64,000 nt of DNA, taken from NCBI GenBank assembly GCA_021397835.1, contig JAJFZO010000566.1:6510001-6574000 (forward strand). The letters run 5' to 3'. The notes below the pieces were generated by a model. That model searched no databases. It saw only the letters and a program-made list of their open reading frames with translations, and was not told the origin of the DNA. The DNA comes from Moringa oleifera (Eukaryota > Streptophyta > Magnoliopsida > Brassicales > Moringaceae). Positions 1 to 11,197 of this stretch are shown here, one piece after another. The translations under genes and the position numbers were made by a program. Position 1 is the stretch's first letter. Every line of letters begins with the position of its first letter.

Positions 1-1390
1 ATTGACATTATTTTTTGCAGCATTATGCATAATGATGTTTTACAATACAACTGAGTTTTTTCGATATTTCATAGAACTTTTGGAAAAAAGGTGTGCTAAG
101 TGAATGTCTCATTTCTCCTAAGTTTAATTTGCCATCTCAAAAATCGATTTTCTAGAATCAGTTGCAATGATTTGCTGCTCACATAAATCTTATGGTACTT
201 AAAACGACATTACATAGATAAGCCATTTCAATAGTGTTATGTGCTTAAGAGATCATTTTCTATAATTCATATAATTTATTTTACATTCTATTGTGCTATG
301 GATGCTTTCAGTTCATAAAAAATTGTATATTGTAAGATAAAACACTAGATGTGAAGTTCAAGGTCTAATACTTTTACCTTTTAAACCATTAGGTCCATAT
401 TTGTAACCTCATGAGCTTGCTGATCCTTTATCTTCGTTTTTATCCTTATGAGGAAATCTAGACTCTTATTCTGTCTAGTGTTATAAGCTAACTTTTATTT
501 GTTTAAATTGTGCTCTTTTTGTGGGTTCATGAAAGGAGGAACCATGAAGTTCGAAAGCTTGTGAAAAATGCTAGACTTGAGGTTAGTTTGGTTATTGGTT
601 AGAGCAATCTTTCCACCAAAGTGCAACTTGTTTGCTATTTATTTTAGTTGATTGAGCCTATATTGGAGATAAGTGAACCATCATGAATTTTTTTGAGATA
701 GTTATTAAGCACTAAGTAGTTGCAGATGATACATGTAGTTAACCATATGAATATTTCATGTTCTTCTACAAATTTCATTTTTCATTTTAATGAATATTGT
801 TTTATGCTTTTATTAGTAAAATATAAATGGTTTAGAGTTACCATATCTATGGTGAAATGAATATTTAACGAATGCATTATTGGTTATAAAAATTAAGGAT
901 TTTGTGGTCATTCCATGCTAAATTTGGGCTTTCCATTGGTTTGTTTAACTGATACATGCTAGTTTCACTTATATTTATTTACTAGTTATGTTATATTAAG
1001 TGTATTTCCTATCGATGCAGATTCATGCCTTAAAGTGTGTACGTATAGGTGGTTTCAGACTTCCATCAAATCTCGAGTATTATTGCATTGTCTTTGTTCT
1101 TTTCACATTTAAACCAAAATCTAGTCTTTGTTTTTTTACTGTTTAGAGGAAACGTTTAATGACAATATACGGATGGAAGGACATTCAAAACAATTTTGCT
1201 TTTGTTTGTATGATTTTTTTCAACTATCTTTAGCTTTGTGCTCTTATTTCGCTATGATCATATTTCCACGATTTTGTTTCTATTTCCTATTTCCAAAAGC
1301 ATTTTGGAATGGATATTAATGAAGATAAGAATGTCTATGGTTATGTTATCAAGCTTTAATTTATGAAGAAGTGTTACCAATTCGTGAATA
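1..1390 (+). other. Low-copy sequence with two candidate exons, unidentified
   Basis: This stretch has two segments that look like plant exons, though I do not recognise the gene. One is 536-581, which reads NHEVRKLVKNARLE and ends at a good splice donor (GAG followed by GTTAGT). The other opens at 1021 right after a GATGCAG acceptor, reads IHALKCVRIGGFRLPSNLE and stays open to a stop at 1146. The intervening DNA is T-rich like plant introns. The two could belong to one gene truncated by the window start, or be a decayed fragment. The short frame at 1128-1319 shows no recognisable domain. Confidence 0.25.
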
Positions 1391-1670
1391 TTTACAAATC
1401 TATCGCTTGATTTTCTTTTTCATGTGTACCAAAATATGGTTGATCTTTGGCTATTGATACGAATACACAACCCATGCAGAAAGTAGTGTTATGTAAATGC
1501 TGTTGAAGTAGCACAATGTTTTGAAACCATAGTTGACTTATTTACCAATCCATTGCTTGATTTTCTTTTTCATGTGTACCAAAATATGGTTGATCTTTGG
1601 CTGCTGAAGTGAATACATAACCCGTGCAGAAAATAGCATTATGCAAATGTTGTTGAAGTAGTACAATGTT
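1391..1670. repeat. Tandem duplication, two ~130-bp copies 150 bp apart
   Basis: Positions 1391-1520 and 1541-1670 are near-identical. Both contain the block CATGTGTACCAAAATATGG followed by TTGATCTTTGGCT and end in GAAGTAG(C/T)ACAATGTT. They differ by scattered substitutions, so the duplication is not very recent. No coding potential is seen. Confidence 0.9.
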
Positions 1671-2340
1671 GGGTTTAGGTATCTTAGGTATGATATTAAA
1701 GATTTAGCCCAAACTTACCTCACCAGGCCATTAAGTCTCTAGTGGATGGATAGTTGTAACTTTAAGTCCTAATAAAAATTGATTTACCTTTCTTTAAGTC
1801 TTTTAATCAATTCAAGCAATAAGAAGTTTTTTGAGCTGCTTCTCAATATCTTAGAAGTATAGAATGAGATCTTTGTAAAAACTAATATTTTTTGAATTAT
1901 TTAATTTTGTATTGATTTTTGAAACAATATCAATAGATAATAACACAAAAAAATACATAGACATGATTTGTTCAATCAGAGCAGGACATTACTCTCTTGA
2001 ATCATCTGCCTTTAGACCTTCTCTCAGACTTAAAAGCTTCAAAGCTTTTTCTTAGAGAAAATTCTGTGTCCTGTTGCTTTTTTGCCTTGGTAACCGCATC
2101 ATCATTTTTTGTTTGATCAAAATAGGGGATTTTGTTCTGTTGGTCAAGTTTCCAATTGTCATATGAAAATGCAATGCCCCTACAACTTGACCTCTTTATA
2201 TATAAAAATGGTCAACTTTAATAAAGGAATCCCTTTTGATAAGAAGCAAACAGTACCAAAATTGAAAAGGGTAATCATCTCAAAAGTTAACAGTTCCATC
2301 ATAAAAACTCAAACTACAAATCATGTCTATATCTTATCTT
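1671..2340. other. AT-rich sequence without recognisable features
   Basis: I see no gene, RNA or repeat here. An open frame at 2109-2366 runs through AT-rich sequence into a (TA)n tract and resembles no known protein. Confidence 0.5.
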
Positions 2341-2555
2341 ATGTATATATATATATTGTATTTTGAATGAAAGAAATAAATGAAAAAGATTTTAGAGTAA
2401 ATATGAAAAAAAATTTAAATTAAATTTTCTTTTTCCAATTTTGATATGCTGATGGAATCAATTGTATATTTAGTTTTTCAATTATTTAAATTAGATATTG
2501 AGTCTAACAGCTATAAATTGTCTTTTTTTAAAAAAGTAGCTATTTATTTAATTGT

Positions 2556-2599
<44 letters not shown>

Positions 2600-2835
2600 A
2601 TCTTGAATGAAAGAAATAAATGAAAGAGATTTTAGAGTAAATATGAAAAAAAAATTAAATTAAATTTTCTTTTTCCAATTTTGATATGCTGATGGAATCA
2701 ATTGTATATTTAGTTTTTCAATTATTTAAATTAGATATTGAGTCTAACAGCTATAAATTGAAATTTAATACTTTGTGGAGTGTATAAATGTTCTTTTTTT
2801 TTTTTTTAAAGTAGCTATTTATTTAATTGTTATAA
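2341..2835. repeat. 240-bp tandem duplication with (TA)n tract
   Basis: The block 2341-2520 recurs at 2581-2760 almost base for base (common segment AATTTTGATATGCTGATGG), offset by exactly 240 bp. A (TA)n microsatellite at about 2562-2596 lies at the junction. The second copy carries about 30 extra bases after 2760 before both copies resume with GTAGCTATTTATTTAATTG. Unequal exchange or slippage at the TA tract would explain it. Confidence 0.92.
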
Positions 2836-2899
2836 ATATAAATATATTAGCATTTTTGATAAAAAGAAATCTCAAGTTTGGTCTGCATTACAATATATA

Positions 2900-3425
2900 C
2901 TAGTATTAGTTTCCTTGAATTTTTTAGATTTTAAAACATTTTTATTTTTATTTTTTATTTGATTTTAATATGCATTGTCTTGATTTTGTTGAATTTTCTT
3001 TTACTTTTTTTTTTAATTTTCTTTTAGTTACTTCGAGTTTTTCTAAAAAAAATTTTGCATATATATATATTTTTTATTTTGTTGGGTTTTTTTTGTTTGT
3101 TTCACCTATTTTCTTTTAGTAACTTTATTTTTCTTAGAATTTTTTCAAATTTATTTGGTTTTTTAATTTTTAATTTTCTTTTGTTTTTTAATTTTGAATA
3201 CTTTTTAATTTATCTGAATTTTTGTTATATTTAACTACTTTAAGCAAAGTAATAAATACTAGACTACATCAAGTGGTTATAAATTTGATAGTTTATTTAG
3301 TTTTCAGTTTTTTATTACTTATTATTTTTTATTCATTGCTATTTTAAAATTTATTTTATTTTTACATACTTTTATTTATTTAATACTTTTATATTTTTAT
3401 TAAATTTTTTTGAAAAGATTAATGT
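2900..3425 (-). repeat. T-rich arm of an inverted AT-rich repeat
   Basis: This T-rich stretch is the reverse complement of A-rich segments found further right. TATGCATTGTCTTGATTTTG at about 2970 matches ATCAAGACAATGCATAT near 5222 and diverged forms near 6073 and 6355. The TAACT...CTTTTAGTTACTT blocks match AAAGTAACCAAAAGAAAA near 6030. The segment around 3240-3300 matches the CCACTT..GAGGTCTAATATTT blocks near 5716 and 6589. It contains no genes. Confidence 0.75.
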
Positions 3426-3890
3426 AAATCAAAATTAAATTTTGTTGATTTCAGTCATGTACATAAAATGGGAAGATTTCATTAACAGAAAACAAAACAA
3501 AGACAGTATAGTAAGCAAAATTTTCAAAAGTTTGCTATCTATCCCTTTCGAGCCAAGCTCATTCAATATCAAAATATCGCTTGCCTCTTCCCATTACTCT
3601 TTTAACCTTTTTGTTCTAATTAACAACTATAACAAAAAGCATACTTAGTAGCTTTATCCCTAACAATCTCATAACAACCACAATTTTCTATTCTTTTAGA
3701 CTCATACTCGCCCTTACATAATATCCAAATAACTAAGTGAAAAATTGGCAGTATGCATCCATTGATCTAGGTTGTAAAAGAAATAAAAGAAATCTAACTA
3801 TTTCAAAGATTACCACATGTTAAAACTTGAAACATTACCATTATTCTTTAACATAAAGTAAAGAAGCTCTTTACAAAGCAAGAAAATAGA
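3426..3890. other. Spacer between inverted AT-rich arms
   Basis: This sequence is less skewed than its flanks. An open frame at 3442-3648 shows no recognisable domain. I see no other feature. Confidence 0.4.
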
Positions 3891-6769
3891 TTTTGTTAGA
3901 AAAAATAGTAAAAAATATAATATAATATAATATAAAACATATCAAGTAAAATCATTTAAAAAATTCAAGGAAAATAAAAATAGAAAAAATAAAAATATAA
4001 CAAATTCCAAAAAATAGAAAGAAAATAAAAATAAATAAAAAATAAAAGATTAGAAAAATTAAAAAAAGAGATAAAATAATATAAAATAATTTGTAATTTA
4101 AAAATATCGATATCCAAATTTTGATGGCAAGCATGAGATATGACATGTATGCTTTTTCATTTAAATAAAAATAATAATGTATTAATTAATTTATCATTAT
4201 TTTTAAAATTAGAATAAATTTTGATTTAAAAATATAAAAATGCTTAATTTAATTATAAATATAAAAATTAAAACTTAAAAATTATATAAAAATGAAATAT
4301 TTCATAAATATTTGAAGATTAATAGTACAAGTGAAAATTACAAAGCTATAAATATATTTAAAAATAATTTTGATTTATGTTGATATGTTATAAAAATTGT
4401 AAAAATTCAATAAATCAAAAATTTTAAAAACCTCATACAATGAACAAATTTCAAAGAAAAATATAAAAACACAATAAAAATAAATTAAATTAAAATAATA
4501 AAATAAAATGAAATTGGAAAAAATCTTGTTAACATAAAAAAACTATAAAAATTTAAAAAACAACTAAAAAACCAAACAAACTTAAAAGAAAAATCTAACA
4601 AATTAAGAAAATAATAAATTTTAGATATTGTAAAATCTAGAAAATAAAAAAAAAATAGTAAATCATATACTTAGGGGTAGTATGAATTTCGTTTTGATGA
4701 TCTAAGAGGATGCATAGACGATTTTAAACCCATTGAGCAAACGACTCCACCGAGAATCTCTTTAAAAAAAAGTTGCAAATTTATTGTGTACAAATATATT
4801 GACCATTATAATTTCATTATTAATTCATATTAAATAATTCTCTGCAAAATTATTTGTAAAAGATTATTTTTATATAACAAAATATGTACAAAAAAATCGA
4901 AATTAACAATAATATCTAATAATCATAATAGATAAATTTTAACCAAAATTTTTAAATATTGCAAGCAATAATAAAATATTAATAAAAAGCGATGATATGA
5001 TGAAAAGTTGAATGAAAACTCGTGTAAATGCCTATAACAAACCAAAGAAAAAAATACTAAAAGTAATGACGAAATTGAACCTCAATTTTTAATCAAAAAA
5101 ATAAAGTTAGCAAAAGAAAATAAGTGAAAGAAACTAAAAATATCCAATAAAATATATAAAACAATTAAAAATCTAAAGAAACTAATAGAAAATAGAAAAA
5201 TGTATTAAAAATAAAATAAAATCAAGACAATGCATATAAAGAAAGGTAATAGTAAATAAACAAAATCCTTTTCAAAGCAAAAATATAGATTTTATCAAAA
5301 AAATAGTAAAAATTAAATTAAAAGAAAATATCAAAAATTAAAAAATGTATCAAAGAAAATTATAAAAATAAAAAATAAAAAATTTAATAAAATCCAAAAA
5401 AATGAAAGAAACTAAAACACTTAAAATATAAAAAAATTAGAAAATTTTAAAATAAAAAAGAAAAAATGTAAAATAATTTAAAATTAATTTAAAATGATTC
5501 AAAATTAATAAAATATTTCATAAAAAAATTAAAAAATAATTTTCACTTGTATTGATCTTTTAAAGAAATTGTAATAAAAATACAATAAATCAAACAGTAA
5601 AAATTAAAATACAACAAAAATATAAAAGTATTTAAAACATATAAAAAATAAAATTTAGAAATCAGATAAAAAAGTAGTAAACAGTTAAAAACCAAAAAAT
5701 TAACAAAATTGCAACCACTTGCTAAGGTCTAATATTTGTACTTTTACTAAATTAACTATAAAAATAAAAAAAAATATATAAAAAAATATAAACAAAATTA
5801 AACAAAATAAAAATAAGTAAAATGTTACAAAATCAAAAAAATGATAGAAAAATTGAAAAAACTCATAAAAATATCGAAAAACAAAAGAACATAAAATAAA
5901 AAAATAAAAAACCAAATAAACTAAAAATTTCAAGAAAATTAAAGTTAATAAAAGACAACAAGTGAAAGAAACTAAAAAAACCCAATAAAATAAAAATAAA
6001 TGTAAAAAAATTATTACAAAAACCAAAGTAACCAAAAGAAAATATGAAAAAGTGGCAAAAACTTTAAAAAGAAAAATCAAGACAATACATATGAAAAACA
6101 CAACAGTAATGAAATAGTCAAGGTGATAAAAATTTAGAAAAAATAAGAAATACAAAAAAATGTAAAAATATTAAAAAATAATATACAAAACCAAACATAC
6201 CAGGTAAACTAAAAAAAATCCAAGAAAACTAAAGTTACTAAAAAAAGAAGTGAAAGAAACTAAAAATACTCAACAAAATAAAAAATAAATGTAAAGAAAA
6301 ATTTTAAAAAAATCTAAAATAACTAAAAAAAAAGAGTAAAAGAAGATTGAAAAAAAATCAAAACAATACACATAAGAAAAGGGAATAGCAAAGAAACAAA
6401 ACTCTTTGTAAAGTAAAAAATTGATTTTGTTAGAAAAGAAAGTAGTAAAAAATGTAATGAAATAAAATATAAAAATATTTATTAAAAATAATTAAATAAT
6501 ATAAATGTAAAATAAATTTGAAAAATCAAATGAATGAAAAATATAAAGCAACAAAAAGCTAAACACTAAATAAAGTAATAAAATTGCTACCACTTAGTGA
6601 GGTCTAATATTTATTATTTTATTGAATTAAAGTAGCCACAGATAATGATAAGAAAAATTATTTATGTATTTAAAATTTATATTTTTTATTATTAAGAAAT
6701 GAAAGAAAAATAAGATCAAGAAAATAACCAAAAAATACAAAGCAAAAAAATTCAAAGAAAAAGTGATGC
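3891..6769 (+). repeat. A-rich repeat region with recurring 0.3-1.2 kb blocks
   Basis: The strand is strongly purine-rich and almost gene-free. Recognisable blocks recur: a 'GCAA...ATAGATTTTGTTAGAAAAAA' block near 3878, 5275 and 6405; a 'GAAAGAAACTAAAAA..CC/TCAATAAAATA' block near 5126, 5964 and 6251; a 'TCAAGACAATGCATAT' block near 5222, 6073 and 6355; and an 'ACCACTT..GAGGTCTAATATTT' block near 5716 and 6589. The region is therefore a diverged tandem or nested repeat, not random low complexity. Open frames on the minus strand, such as 5700-6155, are only Phe/Leu/Tyr-rich readings of the poly-A strand. Confidence 0.7.
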
Positions 6770-7176
6770 ACCTTTTTATAGCTGTGATTACAATATTCAG
6801 AGGTGGCACTAGAAAGTTGATTCTTTTACTTGATACTAAATTTAAATTTGATTATTCCATACAATGATTTTCTTATTTTGATATTCTTTTCTATGGAATT
6901 TAAGTTACATCCAACCTTCCCAACCATAAAAGAAGGAGAATAGCATTTATCTTTTAGGATTAGCTCATTATGAGATCCTCACTTTCTAATGTGTATGGTA
7001 TAGATTACTGAGGAGGTTCTAACTACAATAGCTCTTTAGGAAACTATTAAGAAACTTGAGCAAGTAACTAAAAGGTTGGTTAAATGTGTTGATTATGTTA
7101 GAGCAGCTATTATTAAGTATCTTTACAGCATGGTATTGATAAATATTATTTTTTAGAGCTCAATTTTTGATTGCAG
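6770..7176 (+). pseudogene. ACC1 unit 1: exon A tail and exon B
   Basis: Only the 3' part of exon A survives (about 6770-6816, ending CACTAGAAAG); the array boundary cuts it. Exon B is 7004-7176 after the acceptor TATAG. It reads TEEVLT..ALxETIKKLEQVTKRL and CVDYVRAAIIKYLYSM, with a stop after AL and a frameshift after YLYSM. The donor CAG|GTATGC is intact. Confidence 0.85.
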
Positions 7177-7526
7177 GTATGCTTTATTGGTTGTGTCCTC
7201 AATCGTAAACTCCTTTTCATACTCATTAAAGTTCCATTATCACGCAGCCTTTTAATTTTCTATTTGAATTATTTCTTCATTACATAATGTTTCATTTCAT
7301 GTACTAAAGAAAGTAACAGTAGCAGTATAGTAGTAGTAGTTTGGATAAAGTAGTAGTTTAAATGGAATAGCAGTAGTAGTTTAGATTAATTAGCAATAGT
7401 AGTATGAGTTTACATGGAGTAGCAGTAACAATAGTTGTTTGATGGAGTAGCAGTCGCAGAAGCTATTTTGATAAATTAGCAATTTAAATTTGTATCGTAT
7501 TTTCTAATTAGAGTCGACATCTATAG

Positions 7527-7598
7527 GTTCAGCTACTTTATGATCATTATGAAAATGTTGCAGCTTTGAACAGCTATATCTTGAGGAAGCACCAAAAG
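7527..7598 (+). pseudogene. ACC1 unit 2, exon A, open frame
   Basis: The acceptor CTATAG and 24 open codons are intact: VQLLYDHYENVAAL followed by NSYILRKHQK. An in-frame loss of nine bases relative to sister copies removes three residues. Its partner exon B lies at 14680-14853, because the CACTA element 7654-14543 landed in the intron between them. Confidence 0.88.
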
Positions 7599-7653
7599 GT
7601 TGATTCTTTTTTCTAATAGTAAATTTAGATTTGGTGACTCTGTATAATGTTTA

Positions 7654-7945
7654 CATTACTACAAATAAAAATTTTAATCACATTTAAAAATGACTTTTAA
7701 TGACAGTTGTAAAACTATCATTTTGGCTCATGTCATTAAAAAGGGGCCTTTAATGACAGTTCTATAATAGAGGCCTTTAACGACAGTTTTAATAGAATTG
7801 TCATTAAAGAAAAGGCCTTTAATGATAGTTATATTAGAACTGTCATTAAAAAGGACCCCTTTTAACGATAGTTATTATAGAACTGTCATTAAAAAGGTTC
7901 CCCTTTAATGACAGTTCTATTAGAACTGTCATTAAGGGTATATAT
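7654..7945. repeat. Left terminus and subterminal repeats of the CACTA element
   Basis: After the terminus, the motif TTTAATGACAGTT and its complement AACTGTCATTAAA alternate about every 35-40 bp. They form imperfect hairpins, for example TTTAATGACAGTTCTAT paired with AGAACTGTCATTAA at about 7902-7934. Such clustered motifs are where the element's DNA-binding protein is expected to bind in En/Spm-type transposons. Confidence 0.85.
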
Positions 7946-8779
7946 TTTTTTATTAATTTCAAAATAAATACAAAATTTTTATATTCAAATTATCCAAAAC
8001 CTACATATATAAAATTCTTCATCTCTTGCACGTCAACCATATAGATCAATACAATTATTCACAATATGCAACTAAAATTTTCTCCATCAAAATTAAATTA
8101 CAATATGTAAATATGACTCTTCAATTAAACTTAGTCAATACATATAAGTACATAATTATCAAATACAATAATTACAGTTTTTTTTTTATACGCTTCAATG
8201 AAACAACTATACTATCTTTTTTCCTTCAACATAATTACACAAACACTTCAATAAAGAGAACTTTTTCCTAATATACACTTCAATACCATTCTCATTAAAA
8301 CCATCATTACTTCTTTCATATTTAAAAACACTCAAAATAATCCAATCCATAAAAGTAATAAAAGATGAACAAAAAAAAAAATTTGATGTCATAATTGAAC
8401 TCCATATGTATAATACATGAGTTTAAATATACCTTATCATACACAATCCTAAAATTCAACTATATAAATTCAATGATTTTCATGTGTACAAAAATCTTCA
8501 AGGTTCAACTTTCTAATATGGCATTCCAAAGAATTTGTCAAACCTCCTTTCTAACTTCATCAATATCCAATTGGTTGTAAGTATCTATGTCCATTAACTA
8601 TATTTATAAAAAAAAAAAAAAGAAAGATTTAGTCTAATTAAAACTTTTAGTAAGCACATCAATTAATTACTGAAATATTTACATAAGTAAATGCTTAAAA
8701 AATTTCATAATATAATATCCACACTCAGTATTTGAAGACTGATATGAACACTGCATTAAAAATTTTTAATTATTATATT
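7946..8779. other. AT-rich interior of the CACTA element, no gene seen
   Basis: I recognise no product here. Open frames at 8026-8271, 8207-8392 and 8395-8580 are low-complexity readings of AT-rich DNA. The stretch could be the 3' flank or introns of the minus-strand Ulp1-like relic. Confidence 0.4.
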
Positions 8780-9260
8780 TTACAAAATAAATAAAACTAA
8801 CATCACATATAGGTTTAAATATACACACCCTAGCAGGAATACTCCTAGGAATGCACCTATTGCTTGATTCTTTGATAACTTAGAATAATTTAAAAGAGCT
8901 GCCGATAAAAAATAATCAATATTCTTGAGAGTAAAAAAAAAATACGTACTAACATAAATGAAAATATTTTCACTTACGTGGACATAAGTTGATCTAGTTC
9001 TTAACAAGAACCATGGTTCAAAGGATTAAAAATACTGTACACAAAATTACGAAGCTCGACAACCACCAACATCCAATGCTGCCTATATAATGAAAAATAA
9101 ATGTTAAAAATATTTTGAACAAAACTATTAATAATTTTATCTAGTATTATAACTTACCTCAAGTTGTAAGGAAATATCACTATTCCTTCATCACATGGAT
9201 CTATCATTCTATTGATTAGGTGACTGGCTTGGGTGTCTATACTTATAGACATTTTATATG
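8780..9260 (-). pseudogene. Ulp1-like (C48) cysteine protease relic of the CACTA element
   Basis: Two exons on the minus strand fit the catalytic core of the Ulp1-type proteases carried by many plant CACTA and MULE elements. The first ends at 9158 with GIVIFPYNLR before a GTAAG donor. The second, 9078-8978, follows a CAG acceptor and reads HWMLVVVELRNFVYSIFNPL, the usual HW(I/M)LVVI...DPL motif with the catalytic His. The usual Asp is Asn here, and a stop follows NHGSC. Further on, near 8840, the bases still spell a C-x-GVYI-like remnant of the Cys box, interrupted by stops. Such proteases act on SUMO-like conjugates in the wider family; the role in transposons is unsettled. The assignment rests on short motifs. 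Confidence 0.6.
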
Positions 9261-10439
9261 ACAATGTTGATAGATGAGCAAATACAAAATACCTCCCCAA
9301 ACCAAATGCAACTAAATCTGTATAAAATTTACTAAAATAATGAAGAGTAAGAAAAATATAAATATGATGTAGCCAAATGATGACAAACCAATAAAAATTC
9401 AATAGACATACGTACACAATTTAAATAAATGATTAATAACTACTTAAGTACTTAATACGAACAGTTAATATTTACTTAACATCTAATTTATTAATATAAA
9501 GCATCTAGTTAACTAGTTAGTAAATTAATTAAAATTTAAATAATATTTAATTATTTACTTTACAAGCATCAAATTTATTAATTAAAATTTAAATAAATAA
9601 TTAATAATTATTTAGTTAATTAAGACATAGTCAATATTTATTTAACATCTAATTAATTACTATATAAGCAATTAACTAGCTAGTAACCTAATTAAAATTT
9701 CAATAACATTTAATTTTTTTACTTCACAAGCATCTAATTTATTAATATTAGCTAAATAAATGATTAATAACTAATTAATAAATTAATACATAGTAAATTA
9801 ATTATCATCTAATTAATTACTACATAAGTATCTAACCAGCTAATAACTAGATTAAGATTTAAATAATATTTAATGATTTATTTTATAAGCATATAATTAA
9901 TCAATTATCTATTTAAAATTTAACTGCTTATATTAATTTATATTAACTACAAAATCAATATAATTAAATTTGACAAAATATACCAATTAATCTTACCTAA
10001 AAAAACTAATTCAAACATAAATTTACCTACATCTAATATATAATTAATTTATCAAAATATAAATTCACCTAATTAATATTTAAATAATTTATCAATTAAT
10101 TTAAAAATCTTAATAATTATCAAATAATAAATGCATCAATGTATACGCATTTATACCAAATATATTGGTCCAAATATACTTATAAAAAAATATAAATTTT
10201 ATCAATTAATATAAATTCACCAAACACACTTAATAAAGAACTACTCAAAATAATATACATTCTCAATACATTTTTTAAACCAAAATTTACCAAATTAAAT
10301 CAAAATTATGAAACTTAAATTTCGTAAAAAAATTTCGAGTCTATACGAAAATATTTACATATGTTTGAATGCCAAAGATAATCAAATGGAGGGAAAAGAT
10401 GCAGTTGTTTCTTGTGAAGATTAAGACAAATGAGAAAGA
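9261..10439. repeat. AT-rich interior with about three ~165-bp tandem repeats
   Basis: The block AAATAAATGATTAATAACTA starts at 9423, in diverged form at 9591, and again at 9754. Each is followed by CATCTAATTAATTACT, AACTAGCTAGTAA and ACAAGCATCTAATTTATTAA, giving a period of about 163-167 bp over 9423-9900. The rest, to about 10380, is AT-rich DNA with TTAATTAATT-like motifs and no recognisable gene. Confidence 0.75.
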
Positions 10440-10765
10440 AGGGAGCAAGGAGAGAGCAAGTAGAAGAGGGCTAGAGAAAGGCAGTATGGCTGCTAGTAAT
10501 TTGCCTAGTTATTTCTGGATGAAGAGCAAAGAATAGAAAGTCGAAAGAGAGATAGTGTCATTGCCATACTAGCAGCTGATCTAGTTGCTTTTGAACAGAG
10601 ATCAAAGAGGAAAGGGCAAAAAAAAAGTAGTACAGCTGCCAACAGCTAGCTTAGCTACTTCTAGATGGGGAGTAAGTAGGAGAAGGGCTGGAGAAAGGCA
10701 GTACGACTGCCAGCAACTAGTCTAGGTGGTTTTGGAAAAAGAGAAAAGAGAAGAAGGATGAAGGA
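10440..10765 (+). repeat. Purine-rich repeat, three diverged copies
   Basis: The sequence GAGCAAGTAGAAGAGGGCT followed by AGAGAAAGGCAGTATGGCTGC at about 10452 recurs at about 10667 as GAGTAAGTAGGAGAAGGGCT followed by GGAGAAAGGCAGTACGACTGC. A partial copy lies around 10607 (AAAGGGCAAAAAA..CAGCTGCCAACAGCTAG). I see no open frame of significance. Confidence 0.65.
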
Positions 10766-10839
10766 GAGAGTAAAAATTACGCGCGAGGCTACTGGGGGCT
10801 TTAAAGATGAATTAAGAATCCTTAGCTTAAAGCAAGACT

Positions 10840-10945
10840 AGACAGTCTTTAATGTCAGTTCTGGCAGAACTGGCGTAGAAGGCCTCAAACTTTAATACCA
10901 GTTCTAGCAGAACTTGCGTTGAAAGCTGTAGGGCAATTGGAAATG
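10840..10945. repeat. Internal cluster of subterminal-type repeats
   Basis: CTTTAATGTCAGTTCTGGCA, GAACTGGCGTAGAAGGCC, CTTTAATACCAGTTCTAGCA and GAACTTGCGTTGAAAG are diverged versions of the element's subterminal hairpin motifs, yet lie 3.2 kb from the left end. This suggests an old internal terminus, that is, a smaller element fused to or nested in a larger one. Confidence 0.6.
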
Positions 10946-11197
10946 TTGGTTACTGCCTGGACGTGAGAATTAGGGGTAAGCCCTTTAGATCCTCAAAAGA
11001 AACCAAAGCTCTTCTCTATTTTTTCCTACCGAAAACAAAAGATCCTCTTCATGGCAAGCTCTTAAATTTCATGAGTTTCATATTCACACTCTCTGCTTAG
11101 TTTTGAATTCTTTTTAACTCCTTCAAATACCCTCACATGCATTTCCTTTCCAAAATCAGGCAATCGAAATTTAAGCATCATTCTTTAACTTTTCTCC

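Noticed and set aside
5700..6155. A 151-codon minus-strand open frame rich in Phe, Leu and Tyr, looking like a membrane protein
   Set aside because: It is the complement of A-rich repeat DNA. Such frames arise because TTT/TTA/TAT codons dominate and stops are avoided by composition. There is no family resemblance.
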